Shown here one piece after another: positions 61,598 to 64,000 of a stretch of DNA of 64,000 nucleotides; the first letter of the stretch is position 1; each line of letters starts with the position of its first letter. The DNA is from Pseudomonas asturiensis (GTDB lineage: Bacteria; Pseudomonadota; Gammaproteobacteria; Pseudomonadales; Pseudomonadaceae). Under the pieces are notes generated by a model. The model was not told the DNA's origin, ran no database searches, and worked only from the letters and a program-made list of their open reading frames with translations. The position numbers and the translations under genes were made by a program. The DNA is taken from assembly GCF_900143095.1 (NCBI RefSeq), contig NZ_FRDA01000012.1, forward strand, positions 116,281 through 180,280. The letters are read 5' to 3'.

Positions 61598-62176
61598 ATG
61601 ATGAGCAAACGCGTTCTTGTGATATTGGGCCATCCTTCAGACGAGAGTTTCTGCGGTGCACTGACCGGCTGTTATGTCGAGGCAGCCAGACGTGCCGGCC
61701 ATGACGTACGGGTTTTACGACTCGATTCCTTAAACTTCGACCCGCTGCTACGCGCAGGTTACAGGGTGCCTCAGCCACTGGAACCCGACCTGATCAAGGC
61801 ACAGGCAGACATCACCTGGGCCGAACACCTGGCATTTATCTACCCCATTTGGTGGGGCGGTATTCCGGCCTTGATGAAAGGTTTTTTCGACCGGGTCTTC
61901 CTGCCCGGTTACGCTTTTCAGTACCGGCCAGGCAAAGCCTTCCCGGAGCAACTGCTGAAAGGCCGAACGGCGCATCTGCTGGTCACGATGGACACACCAC
62001 CCTGGTACTACCGGTGGGTCTATCGTATGCCTGGCCTTCATCAGGTGCGCAAGAACACGTTGCAGTTCTGCGGTATCAAACCGCTGAACACGCTGATGTT
62101 CGGGCCATTACTGGGCTCCAGTTCACGGCAGCGGGATGCCTGGCTCAAACAGGCTGAAGGCATCGCCAGCCGCTGA
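61598..62176 (+). CDS. Flavodoxin-like NAD(P)H:quinone oxidoreductase
   Basis: This 192-residue protein starts MMSKRVLVILGHPSDESFCG, with an FMN/FAD loop (GHPSDESF) and the NQO1-like segment IYPIWWGGIPALMKGFFDRV, then LPGYAFQYRPGKAFPE. It reduces quinones by two electrons, protecting against redox cycling. AGGA lies seven bases before ATG 61598. It shares a transcript with the MerR gene 70 bp downstream and is probably induced by that regulator through the 19-bp promoter. Confidence 0.85.
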   Translation: MMSKRVLVILGHPSDESFCGALTGCYVEAARRAGHDVRVLRLDSLNFDPLLRAGYRVPQPLEPDLIKAQADITWAEHLAFIYPIWWGGIPALMKGFFDRVFLPGYAFQYRPGKAFPEQLLKGRTAHLLVTMDTPPWYYRWVYRMPGLHQVRKNTLQFCGIKPLNTLMFGPLLGSSSRQRDAWLKQAEGIASR

Positions 62177-62246
62177 CCAGGGACCGGGTTTCCCGATCCG
62201 GTAGCGCTATGCAAAAATGCGCAATACCCATGTAAAAAGGACGTTC

Positions 62247-62621
62247 ATGTACATCGGCAAAGCCGCCCAGCTGTCGGGCACTACGGTCAAGACCATCCGT
62301 CATTATGAAAAGATCGGCCTGTTGCCGCCCCCCGAACGCCAAGGGACCTATCGCGTTTATACCCAGCAAAGCGTTGAACTGTTGACGTTCATCAAATGCG
62401 CGCAGCAGCTAGGTTTCAAGCTTAAGGAAATGCACACGATTCTTAAGGGCCATCGGGGATTTGATTTGCCGTGGGAGTTAGCGGGCAAGGCCATTGCCGA
62501 TAAGAAGCTGGAAGTGATGGGGCAGATCAATGGGTTGCAGCAGATATATGCCGGACTTGAGGCATTTGAAGCGAGCCTTGAAGGTGCCAGCTATCAGTGC
62601 GGGGGCGAGCGTTTATCCTGA
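62247..62621 (+). CDS. MerR-family regulator
   Basis: This 124-residue protein has an N-terminal winged helix (MYIGKAAQLSGTTVKTIRHYEK, in two halves), RQGTYRVYTQQSVELLTFIK and a dimerisation helix. The short C-terminal tail has a single Cys. The lack of a paired-Cys metal motif argues against a metal sensor; an aromatic or oxidant signal is more likely. ATG 62247 has AAAAAGG upstream. It lies in an operon after the quinone reductase and probably controls their shared promoter. Confidence 0.85.
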   Translation: MYIGKAAQLSGTTVKTIRHYEKIGLLPPPERQGTYRVYTQQSVELLTFIKCAQQLGFKLKEMHTILKGHRGFDLPWELAGKAIADKKLEVMGQINGLQQIYAGLEAFEASLEGASYQCGGERLS

Positions 62622-62911
62622 CCGCAACAACTGCACATTTAGACGCAGAAACGTCTACGAAATGCTGGCGATTCACAACTTGGCGATGGGTGGCCCCGTT
62701 GCTCTCGGTCGACAGGTGACACCGTTATTGAGTGGGGCAGTCATGCTTGCTGCGCGAGCGGAAGGTGACTTCACTGAACGCTTGCGGTGGGATACCCTCC
62801 AGATATGACCCAGGCTGTGGTCTCATAAGCAACCGACTTTTTCCGATTGATCTTAAGACTCAAGTGCCCCGAACAGCCGGGCTAGCGACACCAAAAACCA
62901 GAGAGGCGCAC

Positions 62912-63817
62912 TTGGACTACCTAGCCGCACTGACCGCTTTCGTAGAGTCTGCCAATGGGAACAGCTTCTCCAAAGCAGCAGGGCGTTTGGGGATCAAAGC
63001 TTCTACGGTTTCGCGTTACATCAAAGATCTAGAGCAAGATCTCGGCATTGCACTTTTCAATCGATCAACACGAAAACTCGCATTGACGGAGGGTGGGCAA
63101 ACGTTCTTGTACCACGCCCAAAAAGTCCTCTTTGAATTGTCAGAAGCCAGGGCGGCAACGTCCGCCCTCAATCAAAATCCCCGAGGGAGATTGAAGGTTA
63201 GTCTTCCTCCTGCTTTTGCACGTCATCATATACTCCCTCTAGTAGGCGAGTTTATCGAGCGTTACCCAGACATCACACTGGATCTCAGTCTTGATGAGTC
63301 ACAAGTCGATCTGATCGCCAATGGAATCGACCTTGCGATTCGAATTGGCAAGTTGGCCAACTCCAATCTCAAGGCGAGAAAGCTGGCTGAGGTAAAGACT
63401 TTCCTATGTGTGAGTCCAGAGTTTGCCACTCGTTATCCTCAACCGGATTGCCCTGATCAACTGCCCGTCGACATGATGATCATCGGGCGTGAGTGCCCAG
63501 AGGTGTTGATATGGGCCAACGACAACGAGCAGGTTGCGTTGCCCGTTGATCCTGTACTTTGGATAAATGACCTTGACGCTCAGCTAATGGCGGTGAGCAG
63601 CGGGTTGGGAATGGCATTGCTCCCAGACTGGCTTGCTAGCGCCGGTTTGCGCGATGGTCGACTGGTGCGTTGGCTGCCTGATTGGGAGGTCAAGGGCTCA
63701 CAGGAGTCTGGCGCCGTCTGGTTTGTATATCCCCCGAAGCGAATCGTTTCTTCGAAGGTGCGATGCTTCATCGATTTCATTGCTGATCGCGTGGTTGACC
63801 GGCCTGTATGGCAGTGA
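62912..63817 (+). CDS. LysR-family transcriptional regulator
   Basis: This 301-residue regulator starts at TTG 62912 (GAGAGG five bases upstream), giving MDYLAALTAFVESANGNSF. The winged helix (FSKAAGRLGIKASTVSRYIKDL, in two halves) precedes the LysR substrate-binding domain (RLKVSLPPAFARHHILPLVG, then DLIANGIDLAIRIGKL). It belongs to the CrgA/DmlR-like branch. A divergent target gene is absent, so the regulated gene is unknown. Its codon use is less biased than that of the core genes. Confidence 0.85.
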   Translation: MDYLAALTAFVESANGNSFSKAAGRLGIKASTVSRYIKDLEQDLGIALFNRSTRKLALTEGGQTFLYHAQKVLFELSEARAATSALNQNPRGRLKVSLPPAFARHHILPLVGEFIERYPDITLDLSLDESQVDLIANGIDLAIRIGKLANSNLKARKLAEVKTFLCVSPEFATRYPQPDCPDQLPVDMMIIGRECPEVLIWANDNEQVALPVDPVLWINDLDAQLMAVSSGLGMALLPDWLASAGLRDGRLVRWLPDWEVKGSQESGAVWFVYPPKRIVSSKVRCFIDFIADRVVDRPVWQ

Positions 63818-63909
63818 TGATTCCCGGTATGAGCCAGTCATACCGGGAGTCCATTTAGCTGTAACCGTCCGGCAAAGTCACCTATCAAATCGATTTGAGT
63901 TAAACCTAG

Positions 63910-64000
63910 GGAATCTCCGAACAAGTCCCAAGATGTGATGAAATACGCCTGACCACCTGATCCGAGCCGCCCATGAGCCAGATGAGCTTTTCCGATTTCG
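63910..64000 (+). mobile_element. Left end of an IS5-family element
   Basis: A GGAATCTCCGAACAAGTCC end (63910-63928) resembles the IS5-group inverted repeat and directly follows the tetranucleotide CTAG (63906-63909), the target duplicated by IS5-type elements. The transposase frame starts at ATG 63973 (MSQMSFSDF, as in Pseudomonas IS5-type transposases). The rest lies outside the window. Confidence 0.75.
63973..64000 (+). CDS. IS5-family transposase, first nine codons
   Basis: ATG 63973 opens MSQMSFSDF, matching the start of known Pseudomonas IS5-type transposases as I recall. The rest is cut by the window edge. Confidence 0.6.

Overview
The window is chromosomal DNA of a fluorescent Pseudomonas, most likely the P. 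syringae group. The pointers are a TtgR/PmeR-like repressor with a mexAB-oprM type pump operon, a beta-ketoadipate (pca) cluster with Pseudomonas-type PcaR boxes, an mvaT gene between purU and sbcB, and Pseudomonas-type REP/REPIN palindromes. Base composition is GC-rich throughout, except for short AT-rich regulatory patches.

Left part (0-46 kb, mostly core genome): the end of a hybrid sensor kinase; an HscC-type Hsp70 with its membrane J-protein; an MHS-type carboxylate transporter; a secreted 13-residue-repeat protein; a flavin reductase; a DHA2 exporter; an orphan type VI immunity-like gene; the TetR repressor and RND pump (adaptor, transporter, outer-membrane channel); the catabolic block pcaT-pcaF-pcaJ-pcaI with pcaR; a Pit phosphate transporter; a HerA-like ATPase; a glycosyltransferase/deacetylase pair; purU; mvaT; sbcB; a six-gene MoxR-type operon (RDD, SpoIIM/DUF95, DUF4129, DUF4350, MoxR AAA+ ATPase, DUF58) with overlapping start and stop codons; a PilZ protein; a lipoprotein; pyruvate kinase; a ferredoxin reductase; class I fumarase; and an azoreductase.

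Right part (46.8-64 kb, accessory): GrpB-family and unknown proteins separated by palindromic intergenic repeats, an SDR, a decayed IS1182-type transposase, and a DUF3429 membrane protein. Next is a four-gene operon on the minus strand (glycosyltransferase, NeuD-like acyltransferase, BKACE-family enzyme, DegT-type sugar aminotransferase). It diverges from a 747-residue DUF4214/RTX protein whose last ~70 residues strongly resemble the secretion signal of the Caulobacter S-layer protein RsaA. A frameshifted, internally deleted copy of the same gene lies just upstream of the intact one. Then come a SUKH-like/L7-L12-like fusion, a GNAT, an SDR, a cupin, a quinone reductase-MerR pair behind a 19-bp-spacer promoter, a LysR regulator, and the left end of an IS5-family element at the window edge.

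The most interesting unit is 51.1-58.4 kb. It looks like a surface-layer or adhesin-like type I secreted protein beside genes that could build or attach an acylated amino-sugar. That link is inferred from the gene neighbourhood and from motif similarity recalled from memory, not from any search.
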